Origin: Alviniconcha marisindica
Lineage: Eukaryota; Mollusca; Gastropoda; Provannidae
DNA length: 64,000 nt
Direction of reading: 5' to 3'
Assembly (NCBI GenBank): GCA_018857735.1
Contig: JABMCL010001339.1
Coordinates: forward strand, 1 to 64,000
Part shown: piece after piece, positions 20,575 through 30,529 of the stretch
How the letters are laid out: every line of letters starts with the position of its first letter
Numbering within the stretch: the stretch's first letter is position 1
Notes under the pieces: generated by a model
Told to the model about the DNA's origin: nothing
Seen by the model: only the letters and a program-made list of their open reading frames with translations
Database searches by the model: none
Program-made: the position numbers and the translations under genes

Positions 20575-21280
20575 TATGTGGGACCACCGGCACGTTCAAC
20601 GCTTTCCCGCAGCTCGGGTTAATCCCGGCGGCGGAGGAAGGGGCGAACGTCCCTGTGTTTCCCGCACCCAGTTCTAGTCTGCTGGACCTGATTTTCCCGC
20701 GACCACCACAAATGTATGCTTGCATACCCAAGTGTTTTTAGCCGCCTGACTACAGGCCTCGATTTTACTACAAGTGTATTGAAAAAATACCATGTGGTTT
20801 CGACGTTTTTAACTGTAAAAAAATGTGTGTGCCCATTTTACATATTAAATGGTTGGGGCAGCCCGCCAATAACCTTGCCCAAAGGGTTTTTTATCTGAGC
20901 CCAGTTTTTAACTGTAAAAAAGTGGACGACGATCTTTTTTAAACCCGGGCCCCTGCGTGCTGCCCAGTTCTACGAGTGAATGCCCCAGTACAGCCAAGAC
21001 GACCCAAACACCCCACCCCTATTGATCCGCAGGTGGACACATCTCACTCTCCCCTCACCCCTCATTTCCCCCCCTTTTTCCCGCGACCTCATTCCCCATC
21101 CAAAAAATTGTCCGCAAGTGGACCCAAACTTTCTTTGCCCTATCCCCCCCGGGCTCCCCCATGATTTTAACATGAATATTCCCCGTCCCAAACTTTTTTA
21201 TAGATTGTCCCCAATATGCTTTTTTTGCAAACTGAGGACAATTTAAAAAAAACTTTTAAAAACAAAAAACAACAAAAAAA
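20575..21280 (+). other. LINE 3' UTR and tail
   Basis: Parallel to 11,470-12,165: shared phrases include ATGTATGCTTGCATACCCAA, GTGGACGACGATC and TTGATCCGCA, and the tail at 21,206-21,250 (GTCCCCAATATGC...GAGGACA). The 20.6-21.3 kb version has longer homopolymers throughout. The tail resembles the end of shorter repeats at 25,724 and 41,104. Confidence 0.8.
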
Positions 21281-21305
21281 TGGCCAAAAAGGGGGCCCCT
21301 TTCCT

Positions 21306-23726
21306 GTTGAAAAAAAATTAAACTAAAAAATATTTTTTTTAAAATAAACCGGGTATATTTCTGATGTTAAAGTATTTCAGAAATAAGGGAAATGCCACAA
21401 TGGGGGGAAATGCATTTTTATTTCTTGCGCTGTGAGCCTTTTTGGGGGGGAAAATCGCGACATTTTTATGGCGCCATTTGTTTACATGGCTTTTGGGGAA
21501 GGTTTGTGATCGCAATATTTTTTCCCTTTTAATCGTTCATGTTGAAAAAAAACAGGTTCCCTGAGAAAAAAGGAGGCCCGTTCTTACAAAAATGGTATTT
21601 AAAATTTTTGTTGTTTTCTATTAAAAAAGCTCCAAACAAAGGAAAAATAATCAGGTCTCGCAAGTTACCGTGGTGTCTTCTGAGGGTGTATCACGATATT
21701 GTGACTTGTTCACAAAGGGAAAATAAAAAACTTTTTTTTTTCTCAGCTTGGGAGATAACCCCATTTCACCTTATTTTTAATTCTTGTTTATGACAAAGAG
21801 TAGATACGAAATAAATTACAGTCATTTCTTCAGGGGTGGTTGACGTGGTGTCTTACAATTTGGCGAGCACACAAAATAATTATTTCGTTGGGACCATTGA
21901 CTTTCGACCTACCCTAAGTACCAGTCCAATAGCTGACTTGCGGCGGGAACGTTTGACCTCTTTTTTTGGGGTTTTAAAATTTTTTTACTAGAAAAGGGAA
22001 ACCCCTGTGGGGGTCTTCAGGGGGGAAAGGGGTGTAACGCCCCGGGACACATATTTTTTCCCCCTCGGCGAGTGTTTTTTTGCAATCTTTTTTTAACCAA
22101 ACTTGGTATTGTGGGAAAACCCCCCTGAGGCCGGGAAAGTCATGCGGAAAAAAAAGGGATTCTATCTTCCAAAGGGCAAGGTCACAGTGTGGGGTTAATT
22201 TTAATCAAAATATGACAGTTTTTACTAAAATCTTTTATTGGGGTTTTAAACCAGTGAGTCTTTTGGGAACCAAACTCAATTTTTAGTGTAGATCATCATA
22301 AGCAAAAAAGTGTCCAGTGAAAATTTTTGGGTTGCTGTGTTCAAAGGGCAATGTCACAGCCAAGGTTAAAAGTTTCAGTTAATGTTAGTTTGGATGATTC
22401 TTATGCTCGCTGAACCATTTGTAACCAAACCCCGGGATGGTGAGACATCATTATAAGCCAGAGCGTCATATGCGAAAAATGGGGTTTTTTTTCTTCAAAG
22501 GGCAAGGCACAGTAACTGAATTTCGGTTCCTACAATCAAATATGATTTTTTTTATTATATGTTCTGAACCCTGATTTTTTGGGGGGACCAACTTATTTTA
22601 CAGTGCTTGTTTTAAGCTGGAGTGTCTTGTGAAAAATTGGTTTTTCTGTATTTAAGGTCAAGGTCACAGTGAAGGTTCTGAACTTCAGCGAATGTTTGCC
22701 CGGTCAATATCTCTGATCGGTCAAACTTGTATGGTGATGCATCATCATCAGCCAGAGTATCATTCAGAAATATCATTTTGCGATGTTCAAGGTCAAAGCC
22801 ACAATCGTTTCTACTAGATTTTCAGAAATACTGAAACTTTTGCAATCCAAATTAGTTTGATGGTACATCATCACAAGACAGGGTAAGACACTGTGAAAAG
22901 ATTTTCTTGCTTTTACACAGGGCGTGAGACAGAGAATATGGCTTGGGGGACTGTGGACTAGATTGCTGCCACTCTTGGCTATCCCGATATCTAAAGCAGG
23001 GGTCATACCGGTTCCAATCAAGAAAATGTGGAAAGAACATTGCTTTTGTAATGAATATACTTGTTTATTAAGTTTTTTGGTGAATGGTTCAAGTGTGTTA
23101 TTCTTATATCCTTTTCACTTGTGATGATGTCCACATAACATGTGAGAAAGATTACTAATTAAGTACGATTGGTTATTAACTTTAGAAAGCAAGAAAAAAG
23201 TATCCCTCTGAGATGTATATTTATATATACGGTTGTCAGACCATAGTGCAATGCATCCCCTCCCCCCTCCTCCAAATTACTTTCGGGGGAAATTTTTAAA
23301 AAAACTAAGGAAAAGAAATGTGTAATCTATTTCGTGCATGTCTGTACTTCGAAGAAGACATTTTAAACCAAAATCGTTAGAGAGGCAGCATAAAAAATAT
23401 TATAAAAATAAATAAATGTCAGAATGACAGATATTCCTTTATTAATTAGGAAATATTGTTTAATAAAAAAGGGAAGAGTCAAACTGGCTACTGAGCCGAC
23501 TCTATTCATGCATTTCTGGTGTCTTCTGTAACACGCGAGACACTCACCTATGACGTAACATAATGAACAATTAACCAAGTTCCTGTCACTCTGTCAATTT
23601 ATGTCTTATATTTATGTACACAAGAGATGTCAAGCTTTCATTTCCAAATAATAGCATTAAAAAATTCACACTCTGAATTTTTACCCTCTATGTCACAATT
23701 TTGACCAGTTTTAAGGAGAATGACCC
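21306..23726 (+). mobile_element. Inverted-terminal element G1, right ~2.4 kb
   Basis: Collinear with 29,781-31,918 (G2) over almost its whole length, for example GGGAAATGCCACAATGGG, TTTCTTGCGCTGTGAG and CTTCAGGGGTGGTTGACG. It ends at 23,703-23,726 with GACCAGTTTTAAGGAGAATG plus ACCC, the reverse complement of the GGGTCATTCTCC motif at 13,429. Its own left terminus is not adjacent; the LINE lies there. The first ~1.3 kb has many expanded homopolymers compared with G2. No coding sequence recognised. Confidence 0.75.
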
Positions 23727-23738
23727 ATATAGGTCCAT

Positions 23739-23898
23739 GCCTGCGGGTGTAGCGCAGAGTAGGCACGCTTTTGTTGGGGGTACAGTGGGGGAAAATGACG
23801 GATACCCGTAAACAAAAGGCAGAAAAGGCATCAGAAATGCCGATCAAACACTCGCTGCTCGTGGGGAACATGCAGATCGGATAGTAGGTTCCCCCAGC
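23739..23898 (-). repeat. Short dispersed repeat H, copy 1
   Basis: This is the reverse complement of 33,808-33,970. Shared blocks (in this orientation) are GCCTGCGGGTGTAGC, CAGAGTAGGCA, TTTTGTTGGGGGTACAGTG and TAGTAGGTTCCCCCAG. About 160 bp, no coding capacity. Confidence 0.7.
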
Positions 23899-24370
23899 TG
23901 GTAGTTTAGTATAAATTATAATAGGTCAATGCCTGAAGATCAGGGTTCCAGACGAGATCAAAAGATCAAGAGATCTTAGAGGAGGGAGGTGGAGCTGGAC
24001 CCTCAACTTAGCCCAGAAGAGATCATGAGTAGGGAGGTGGAGCTGGGCTGAGAAAGCTGGACTTCCTTTGCTTGAGTTGTCCAAGTTGTTCGTCAACAGC
24101 AGTGCGGCAACGGACATTGTCTATGTGACTTGGCCAAGCACAGCAGTTGAAACAGCAATTGCGCAGTGCACAAGTCGCTGGGCAATGGCGAGGGACACCG
24201 CCCTAACACTTCCATTGTTCTGGCGGCGGTCCACGGTCTCTCTCCTGTCTTTTCGGGCGGTTTCCGCGGTCGAGCCTTCACTCTGTCGTCCCCTTCCCAC
24301 TCTGTCCCCATCCCTAATAGGCCATCTCGCCTCCGTGGACGTAAAGCACCAAGAAAGAAAAAAGCCTGAA
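23899..24370 (+). mobile_element. Candidate SINE/LINE-end sequence with CCCTAATA tail
   Basis: The right end (24,311-24,370) reads TCCCTAATAGGCC, then CGTGGACGTAAAGCACC and (AAG)AAA repeats. This is a variant of the 3' tail seen at 41,104 and 12,106. Two copies of GGAGGTGGAGCTGG lie at 23,985 and 24,034. The left boundary is unclear and no tRNA-like promoter boxes were confirmed. Confidence 0.4.
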
Positions 24371-24493
24371 GATCTCAAAGAGTCGCAGATCGGCTCTTCT
24401 CCACTGCCACCTCCATTCAGGGGACTTCACTCTCCCGGAGTAAGAAAACTCAAATTATCTTCGCCTGTTATTTCCGGAAATCGTCTATTATCC
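24371..24493. other. Unassigned spacer
   Basis: Nothing recognised between the tail above and the fold-back element. Confidence 0.4.
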
Positions 24494-25046
24494 GGGGCCT
24501 TAACTATGAATCGGGACTACGGTAGGCCAGGCCTAAACCAAAGTCCCTGACTTTAGAGTCCGAGACTTTGAGTTAGGCAAAGTTCGTATACATGGACTGA
24601 CGCGGACAATGGTCGAGACAACAGAGTCTCTGACTTCGCGCCGATAAGAAAGTGGTCATCACACGCGTCATCGCTTGAGCTAACTTTAGACGGGGCAATC
24701 CCATCTGGGCATGCGCACCGACACGCTTCGTTCACTTCCTGCGACGTATTTCGCACGCGCAAACATCGGTAAACATCAGTAAACATTTGGTGAAGGCATG
24801 CCTGGCAGGCCCCGATCAGTTCTGGATGTGATTCGCCATGTTTTACTTCTGCAACACCCAAGCGATCTCGACGAGGTCATTACCACTTTCTTATCAGCGC
24901 GAAGTCAGAGCTGTCAGAGCTGTTGTCTCGACCATTGTCCGCGTCCATGTATACGAACTTTGCCTAATTCAAAGTCTCGAACTCTAAAGTCAGGGACTTT
25001 GGTTTAGGCCTGGCCTACCGTAGTCCCGATTCATAGTTAAGGCCCC
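24494..25046. mobile_element. Fold-back (long inverted repeat) element, ~553 bp
   Basis: The left arm 24,494-~24,655 begins GGGGCCTTAACTATGA and the right arm ~24,885-25,046 is its reverse complement, about 160 bp per arm with few mismatches around a ~230-bp centre. It has no coding capacity, which suggests a non-autonomous DNA transposon (MITE-like). It sits about 1.1 kb upstream of the TMEM39 start codon. A clean target duplication was not found. Confidence 0.8.
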
Positions 25047-25258
25047 TTGGTCGAGTCTCTGACTTCGCGCTGATACTGAAGAAAGTGGTCATCACACGCG
25101 TCATCGCTTGTGCTAACTTTAGACGGGGCAATCCCATCTGGGCATGCGCACCGACACGCTTCGTTCACTTCCCTGCGACGTATTTCGCACGCGCAAACAT
25201 CGGTAAACATCAGTAAACATTAGGTGAAGGCATGCCTGGCAGGCCCCGATTCTGGATG
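25047..25258 (+). repeat. Direct partial duplicate of the fold-back centre
   Basis: Closely repeats ~24,611-24,832 in the same orientation: GTCTCTGACTTCGCGC, GTGGTCATCACACGCGTC, CAATCCCATCTGGGC and GAAGGCATGCCTGGC. It starts at the right tip of the fold-back element, so it looks like a second, truncated copy placed in tandem. Confidence 0.8.
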
Positions 25259-25384
25259 GGGGGAAGAAAAGAAAAAAATATTAAAAAGAGAGACAAACCG
25301 CTGGATTCAGACGTAAAGACGCAGCAACAGCAAAAAAACTAACAATAACAACAAGAAAAACTTGACAAATTTCCAAGCATAACA

Positions 25385-25575
25385 AGGCCAAAAGCAGTCA
25401 TAGTCCCGGGCCTACGACCCGCTAGCCTAAATATCAGCTGTTTAGGCCCGAGGTTCGGCCCGGACTTTGGTGTAGTCCCGGCCCATGGTTACCATTTTGG
25501 GGCCATTGTCAACAGCCTTGAGATTTAGGCCGGCCTACCGCTTTAGGCCCGATTCAGTCATAGTTAAGGCCCCTG
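25385..25575. repeat. Diverged relative of the fold-back element
   Basis: Contains TAGTCCCGGGCCTA, TTTAGGCCGGCCTACCG and CATAGTTAAGGCCCCTG, which echo the arms of 24,494-25,046 with mismatches. The stretch between (25,259-25,384) is A-rich and unassigned. Confidence 0.5.
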
Positions 25576-25788
25576 CCGCTTCGGCTCTCCGTTCTCTTCA
25601 AAAATTGTGGGCCGTGGAGAGTCGAGGTGGCCGCCGGTCCTGGGCTGTCCGTCCTAACGACGAGCCTTCTGGCTTCCGTGGACGTAAAGATTTATTGAAC
25701 CATGCTTCGGCATTGGTCTCAGCTTGTCCCTAATATGTCAGCCGACATCTGAGGACATTAAGCATCACTTCATCATCATCATGCATAA
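25576..25788 (+). mobile_element. LINE/SINE 3' ends with shared tail
   Basis: Two tail-like stretches: GTCCTAACGA...CCGTGGACGTAAAG (25,649-25,688) and GTCCCTAATATG...TGAGGACATTAAGCA (25,725-25,766), the latter followed by ATCATCATCATG. The second matches the long LINE's own tail at 12,106 almost exactly. The body upstream was not recognised, so a truncated LINE and a SINE are both possible. Confidence 0.5.
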
Positions 25789-25840
25789 AAATAGTTTTCA
25801 GTTTTTTTTTAGCAAAATCTGCTTGGGCCAGTGCCTTTAA
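25789..25840 (+). mobile_element. TTAA-element family, right-end fragment E
   Basis: AGCAAAATCTGCTTGGGCCAG then TGCCT and TTAA (25,837-25,840) matches the right terminus of copies A (45,345-45,375) and C (55,690-55,718). Only ~50 bp remain. It lies 270 bp upstream of the TMEM39 start codon. Confidence 0.7.
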
Positions 25841-26107
25841 GCCCCCGAAATAACAGCACCAACAGTTATACCCGAAAGACTCTTTTTAGTAGGTGAAAAT
25901 CTTTGGTTACTTGTAATGCTCCAACGCGAACGGACCACATTCTATAATTTTATGATAATGTAATGTCAGTGTATCAATCTATGTGTACCACAAAATTACA
26001 CTCAGTTACAGGCTATTGAATGTCTGTGCGATTGAGAGTGATTGCCCTTAGGGCCGAAAGCGCTGCAAACGAGGAGTGAGTGTTGTACAAACAGGAGAAG
26101 AATAAGA
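25841..26107 (+). promoter_or_regulatory. Candidate promoter and 5' UTR of TMEM39
   Basis: This is the unique sequence between element E and the start codon. No TATA box at a convincing distance was identified, and transcription start cannot be fixed from sequence. The bases before the ATG (AGGAGAAGAATAAGA) are purine-rich. Confidence 0.3.
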
Positions 26108-26193
26108 ATGCCTGGAGGACGACGAATATTTTCTCGGATACAGTCTGGTTCCTCCTATCCTTCGTCAGCCAAGACTGGTGGGTCATCAGGAAG
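26108..26193 (+). CDS. TMEM39: TMEM39 coding exon 1 (N-terminus)
   Basis: The start codon at 26,108 gives MPGGRRIFSR, matching the conserved MPGGRR start of the vertebrate proteins, followed by a Ser/Gly-rich cytosolic segment (SGSSYPSSAKTGGSSG). The exon ends AG|GTAAGA at 26,193/26,194, leaving two bases of a split codon. The start is chosen on this N-terminal match. This exon is too short and isolated to stand out as an open frame; it was found because exon 2 needs a phase-2 donor upstream. Confidence 0.8.
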
Positions 26194-26313
26194 GTAAGAC
26201 TAAGAGGCTGGATGCTTTCCCGATGTCGCTGTTTTGTACAGATTCATAGGTAGAAGATGTCACCCGTTTTCGGGAGGGACCTGTGCTTTGTTGTGTGTGA
26301 CTCCTGGAAACTT

Positions 26314-26344
26314 ACACGGTGTCTATGATATCAGTAGGTGTGAA
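26314..26344 (+). repeat. 31-bp direct repeat, copy 1
   Basis: ACACGGTGTCTATGATATCA followed by GTAGGTGTGAA is found again without mismatch at 27,727-27,757. The two copies are 1,413 bp apart. Confidence 0.85.
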
Positions 26345-26541
26345 AACGTGAACTTTATTACGTATTTAATGCTATTCTCCATGTCGATTACTGCGGACTA
26401 CTCTGTCGATAAACTCGATTTACTAATCCATCTGCTGCGGCGGCCATTTTGAACTTGTCAGAAGGGAGACAAGCCCTTTGAACGGCACAAGAGCGATTTT
26501 GAACACACACACAAACACACACACACACTTTTTTAGTTTAT

Positions 26542-26587
26542 CCAAAGCCCGTCTAGTTGCGGGGCTCTTAAAATAGACGGGCTTTGG
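26542..26587. repeat. Perfect 14-bp stem hairpin
   Basis: CCAAAGCCCGTCTA (26,542-26,555) and TAGACGGGCTTTGG (26,574-26,587) are exact reverse complements around an 18-base loop. It could be the remnant of a small inverted-repeat element; transcription is unknown. Confidence 0.7.
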
Positions 26588-26786
26588 TTTAACGCCTCGC
26601 TGTCTCCGGAAAGGTACTGGCGGGGGACCGAGATCCCAGGAGGGAGGGGGGGAACGGAAGGGAGACTATACACTTGTATACTTTGTAAACTTTATACACA
26701 TACAATTGTATACAACGCTTCGCCAGAATGACACCTGCATTAAGATGGGCAGCGGTTTAATGTTGTATTAAATGTGACGGCAAAAA

Positions 26787-26945
26787 GATCCAAACACAAA
26801 AAGGTTCAAACAAACGCTCAATTATTTTAACACCGACACGCAGTATGCCCATTTTCGGGGAAATCTCCTTTATCAAGCCACAAAACAACACTTAAACAAC
26901 AGATAAACGGTCAAAAATGATGAAAAATTAAAGAATCTTGTTTTG
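26787..26945 (+). repeat. Dispersed repeat R1, copy 1
   Basis: Begins AAGATCCAAACACAAAAAG and includes GAAATCTCCTTTATCAAG, CACAAAACAACACTTAAACA and ACAGATAAA. Related copies lie at 35,484 and 36,925. Confidence 0.65.
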
Positions 26946-27726
26946 GTTGAGTTTTTACAGCTTGTTCAGTGCTTGGAAGATTGTTGGCATGACAATGATG
27001 TGTAGTCGGTGCAATGTAATGAATATTATGTGATGTAAAACTGAAATGGAACAGACGCAGACACACAATAACAGAAGCGGAAAAGAAAACATTACCTAGT
27101 AACCTACCTTTACCACCACTTGTGTGTGAGGTATGGAGTGTTGGTTAGATTTGGATAAAGCCCTCTCACTAATTTTAGGACACACTGACATGATCTCTCT
27201 ATGCACATGCGGCACAACAGTTCCATCAACGTGGTCTCAACATATTGCAGTCTCTTTTTACAAACATAGGATGCTGCCATGCTCCATGCATGTTCATCAT
27301 AGACCCTTCACCAAAATTTCCTATAGTTTCTACCAGATACCAGAATTTCTCTTGTGAGCATCCTGACCATGGCCCAACCACTGCTGCCTAACACAGGCTA
27401 CACACAAAAACAAAAAACGCATTCCTGTGTGTCACCATCCAGTTCAGAGGCCTTGTTTCCTTGACCTGAATGGCCCAGATGAACACCTGCACTTACATCG
27501 ATGGCACTGGCACAACTATCACCCTGCCTTTCAGTCTCTGGCTCAACACTCGCTATATATATTATACTAATATAGTGGTATTGTCTGTGGTGAAAAATGG
27601 CTGGACAAAACTGTTCCTGGCAAGAAATGTCTTGCTGAAATTCAGGAAAGGAGGAGAAATTTCATGAACATAATCCCATCCACGTGCTTCAAACAGTTCT
27701 TTTATCGCTGCTCAAAGTGTGGACAC

Positions 27727-27757
27727 ACACGGTGTCTATGATATCAGTAGGTGTGAA
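27727..27757 (+). repeat. 31-bp direct repeat, copy 2
   Basis: Exact match to 26,314-26,344. Confidence 0.85.
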
Positions 27758-28334
27758 TTATCTTAATTATAATTTATAGGCACATAATCTGTTCTCTGGT
27801 ACTCAGGACTTCTTGAGTGACACTCAAAATTGTTATGACTGTAGACTATTTGTAAAAACTTGTGTGTTTACTTTATTGGGTGCAGCCGACATTGGTCATC
27901 ACTTTGCACCAAGGAATCATTTTTGTGATCTGGCCCTGGTATTTTGCTGTTAATACATAATCACTGTACAGCAAGCATGCAATTTTGTTTTGCAATTTTT
28001 GATTAATTATTTTTTAGGTATTTTGGATCTGCTGTGTTGAAATGGCAAATGACAACTAAGTGTTCATAACTTCATGACAAATACAAAATGAACTGATATT
28101 ATACTTGTAATATTACTTGTTAATGTTATATACAGTACACATACATTTGCTAAAAAAAATTTTTTTATTTTTTATTCCAAGTGATGTCCTGTTACAGTAT
28201 TAGCTAGACTGTTGAGACTATTGATATGTATGTAGTACCAGCTACAAAAAAAAGAATTCTAGTACCAACCCCCAATCAGCCAGTAATTACCCCCCATTAA
28301 TCAGGCCTAATAATGAGCCCAGGTTTTCGGGCGT

Positions 28335-28690
28335 CTAAGCTCGTTTATCCAAACAGAAATGGAATGGCCCAGTATCTTGCAGTTGGCACTCATGCTTTGG
28401 CACCTGTCCATTCGAGGAGGGGAGGTGCTGGTGGTGAAAGTTTGTAGTTTCTGCTCCTAGCATGTGACATGTACGGCATCTGATGTGACAGTGTGTGTTC
28501 ATTTGTTTTGTTTGCTGGTCAGCGCCGGAAGTGATTTTGTTTAGCCAGCACATCCACTTGCTTCTGGACCAGAGTATCTCCAGCAAGTCACACAAAGTGC
28601 TCAGTTTCAGCCAGTACATGGTACTGGCAACTGCATTTTTTACTGGTACAAGGGGAACATTTAGTGATTTACTGGTAAAAAATGGCATAT
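28335..28690 (-). repeat. Inverted dispersed repeat R2, copy 1
   Basis: This is the reverse complement of 35,650-35,995 with moderate divergence: TATCCAAACAGAAATGGAA, CTGTCCATT, AGAGTATCTCCAGCAAGT, AAGTGCTCAGTTTCAGCCAG and ACCAGTAAAAA-like blocks are shared. No coding function recognised. Confidence 0.65.
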
Positions 28691-29250
28691 GCCGGTCTAG
28701 CTCTGTAGCAAATTATCAACTTGCTTTGCCAAGTCAAGTAAGAAAATAATTTAAAAAAAGAGAAAAAAGTTGACAATATTTTGTTTTCACACAGCTCTCT
28801 TTTGTACATCACTTTGTGCCAAAAGGTGAGCATGAAAAACCAGACAGAGGGGTTGAAAACTCAAGTTCAAATTCTCTCAACAAAAATGGTTTTATGAATA
28901 GTTATATATTTATATATCACTTAGCAGTTATCTTCATGAGAAAGTGCAGTATTGGCAAACGTAATGAATCTGTCCAAAGTTCTTTGGCAGTAAAGATCTT
29001 GGATTAAAATTTAAAAGACGCCTAAAATTTTCAAATAAGGGCCACTTCAGAAAGAGACTTCATCAGTTGATCAAAGGAAGATATAATTTTATAGATGTCA
29101 AGCATGTTTCCTTGCTCAGTTGGGTTGTTTGAAAGCAACGCTCATGGTATTACAACATGTTTATGTATGAAATATCTTTATTGCGTGGGGTATTCTTCAA
29201 AGTCAGAAAAACTGATGGACTGTCAGTTATTTCATAAGCATTGGTTGGGT

Positions 29251-29277
29251 GGGGGGGGGGGGGGGGGGGGGGGGGGG
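29251..29277. repeat. Poly-G tract (27 G)
   Basis: Uninterrupted run of G after TTGGTTGGGT. Able in principle to form G-quadruplex on the + strand. Confidence 0.9.
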
Positions 29278-29505
29278 ATAACTTTCACCCATCATGACAA
29301 GACAGTAAAACTTAAATTGACTCAATTCACTTTATTTTGCAGCCAAAATCAAAACAATGATATCCTGTGTTACATAGGACAGACTGCCAGTGCCACATTA
29401 AAGTTAAAGCTTTTAAACAACTCAAATAAAATGAAACACAGGACTTGATTACAAAAGAAAAAAGGATGTGTTGATTAGAATTTATTAAGCAAAGTTGTTT
29501 TGATG

Positions 29506-29591
29506 ACTGCAGCATTAATCGCCCTGATATAACCGCACCGGTTGACTGGGTGTAAAACACCAACTTACTTACTTACTTACTGCAGCATTAA
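29506..29591 (+). mobile_element. 60-bp truncated retroelement tail with 13-bp target duplication
   Basis: ACTGCAGCATTAA occurs at 29,506-29,518 and again at 29,579-29,591. Between them, 60 bp read TCGCCCTGATATAACCG...GGTTGACTGGGTGT...CTTACTTACTTACTT. This is the 3' tail of the I/Jockey-group LINE seen at 42,222, with only the last ~60 bp inserted. The direct repeats show target-primed insertion. Confidence 0.82.
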
Positions 29592-29727
29592 ATAAGCTCA
29601 TCAAAAATATTTGTAACATTTTATGTGTCATAGATGATTTCCGGAAATAACAGGGGAGATAATCCTGAAGAGTGAAGCCCCTGCTGTAGGACATCATTTC
29701 AGACATGGACTACTGGCATATATATAT
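29592..29727. other. Unassigned spacer
   Basis: Intron sequence. Near its right end CAGACATGGACT resembles the GCATGGACCT phrase found outside the G1 terminus. Confidence 0.4.
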
Positions 29728-30529
29728 GGGTAATTATCCTTAAAACTGGACCAAAGAGGGTGCTGCTTTCCCGATCAAATAAAAATTAAATTAAAACATG
29801 AAACTTTTAAAATTACAGCTATATTTCTTATGTAATGCGTTTGGCGAAATGAGGGAAATGCCACAATGGGTGAGTGCATTATTATTTCTTGCGCTGTGAG
29901 TGTGAGTCTTTTTTGGTAAAAATCGCAACATTTTCATTGCCGCCATTTGTGACATGGCTAAGGGAAGGTTAGCTGATCGCAGATATTTCCTTGGAATCAT
30001 TCATGATTGAATAAAAACAGGTTTCATGAGAAAGAAGGAGGCTAGTTCTTACATGTATACAAATGGTATTTATTGTAGTTGCTTGCTACTAACAGTTCCA
30101 AACAAAGGCAAGATAATCAGTGTCTCGCACGTTACCGATGGTGTCTTCTGAGTGTGTATCGCGATATTGTGATTTGTTCACATCAGAAACTAAAGAACTT
30201 TCTTCTTTTTCATCTGCTTGGTAGATAACCACATTTTATCTTATTTTTAATGCTTGTTTGATGACATGAGAGTAAATACAGAAATAAATTACAGTCATTT
30301 CTTCAGGGGTGGTTGACGTGGTGTCTTAAAATGGTGTAAAGTGCGAGCACACAAAAGAATTATTTCTGCTAGTACCATTGACTTTCAACCTACCCTAACG
30401 TACGAGTCCACATCAGCTGACTTGCAGCAGCAACATTTGCAAAAGGGAAGGCACTGTGGTGTCTTCAGGGGTGAGGGATGTAACGCTCGTGACACATATT
30501 TGTTCCCACTCGGCTGAGTGTTTGTATGC

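Larger units (their letters stand above)
13429..21280 (+). mobile_element. Long I/Jockey-group LINE, degraded or error-rich copy
   Basis: Two-ORF non-LTR retrotransposon. It has a leader starting GGGTCATTCTCC, a gag-like ORF1 with CCHC knuckles, an ORF2 with APE endonuclease, RT and RNase H, and a 3' UTR ending in a CCCTAATATG...GAGGACA tail and an A-rich end. RNase H plus a three-knuckle gag places it near the I/Jockey groups; the exact clade would need a tree. Both ORFs are broken by many one-base shifts, often in homopolymers. It contains every segment found in the array, making it the closest visible relative of the parent. ORF2 from motif B to the YADD box matches the array almost perfectly. 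Confidence 0.9.
26194..29505. other. Intron 1, first part: mostly unassigned
   Basis: Mostly AT-rich sequence with no coding similarity. Entries below list a CA run (26,502-26,528), a hairpin, a 31-bp direct repeat, a short dispersed repeat, an inverted repeat copy and a poly-G tract. Nothing recognised in 26,946-27,726 or 27,758-28,330. Confidence 0.6.

Noticed and set aside
1..21280. Diversity-generating retroelement or retron-like bacterial RT system
   Set aside because: The RT carries animal LINE features (APE endonuclease, RNase H, gag with CCHC knuckles) and the context has spliced animal exons.
24068..24550. 160-codon + strand frame upstream of the fold-back element
   Set aside because: It crosses a retroelement tail (24,311-24,370) and enters the fold-back arm; no domain recognised.
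25841..26107. CpG-island promoter for TMEM39
   Set aside because: No sustained CpG-rich stretch is visible by eye here; the GC-rich part upstream (24.6-25.7 kb) belongs to repeats.
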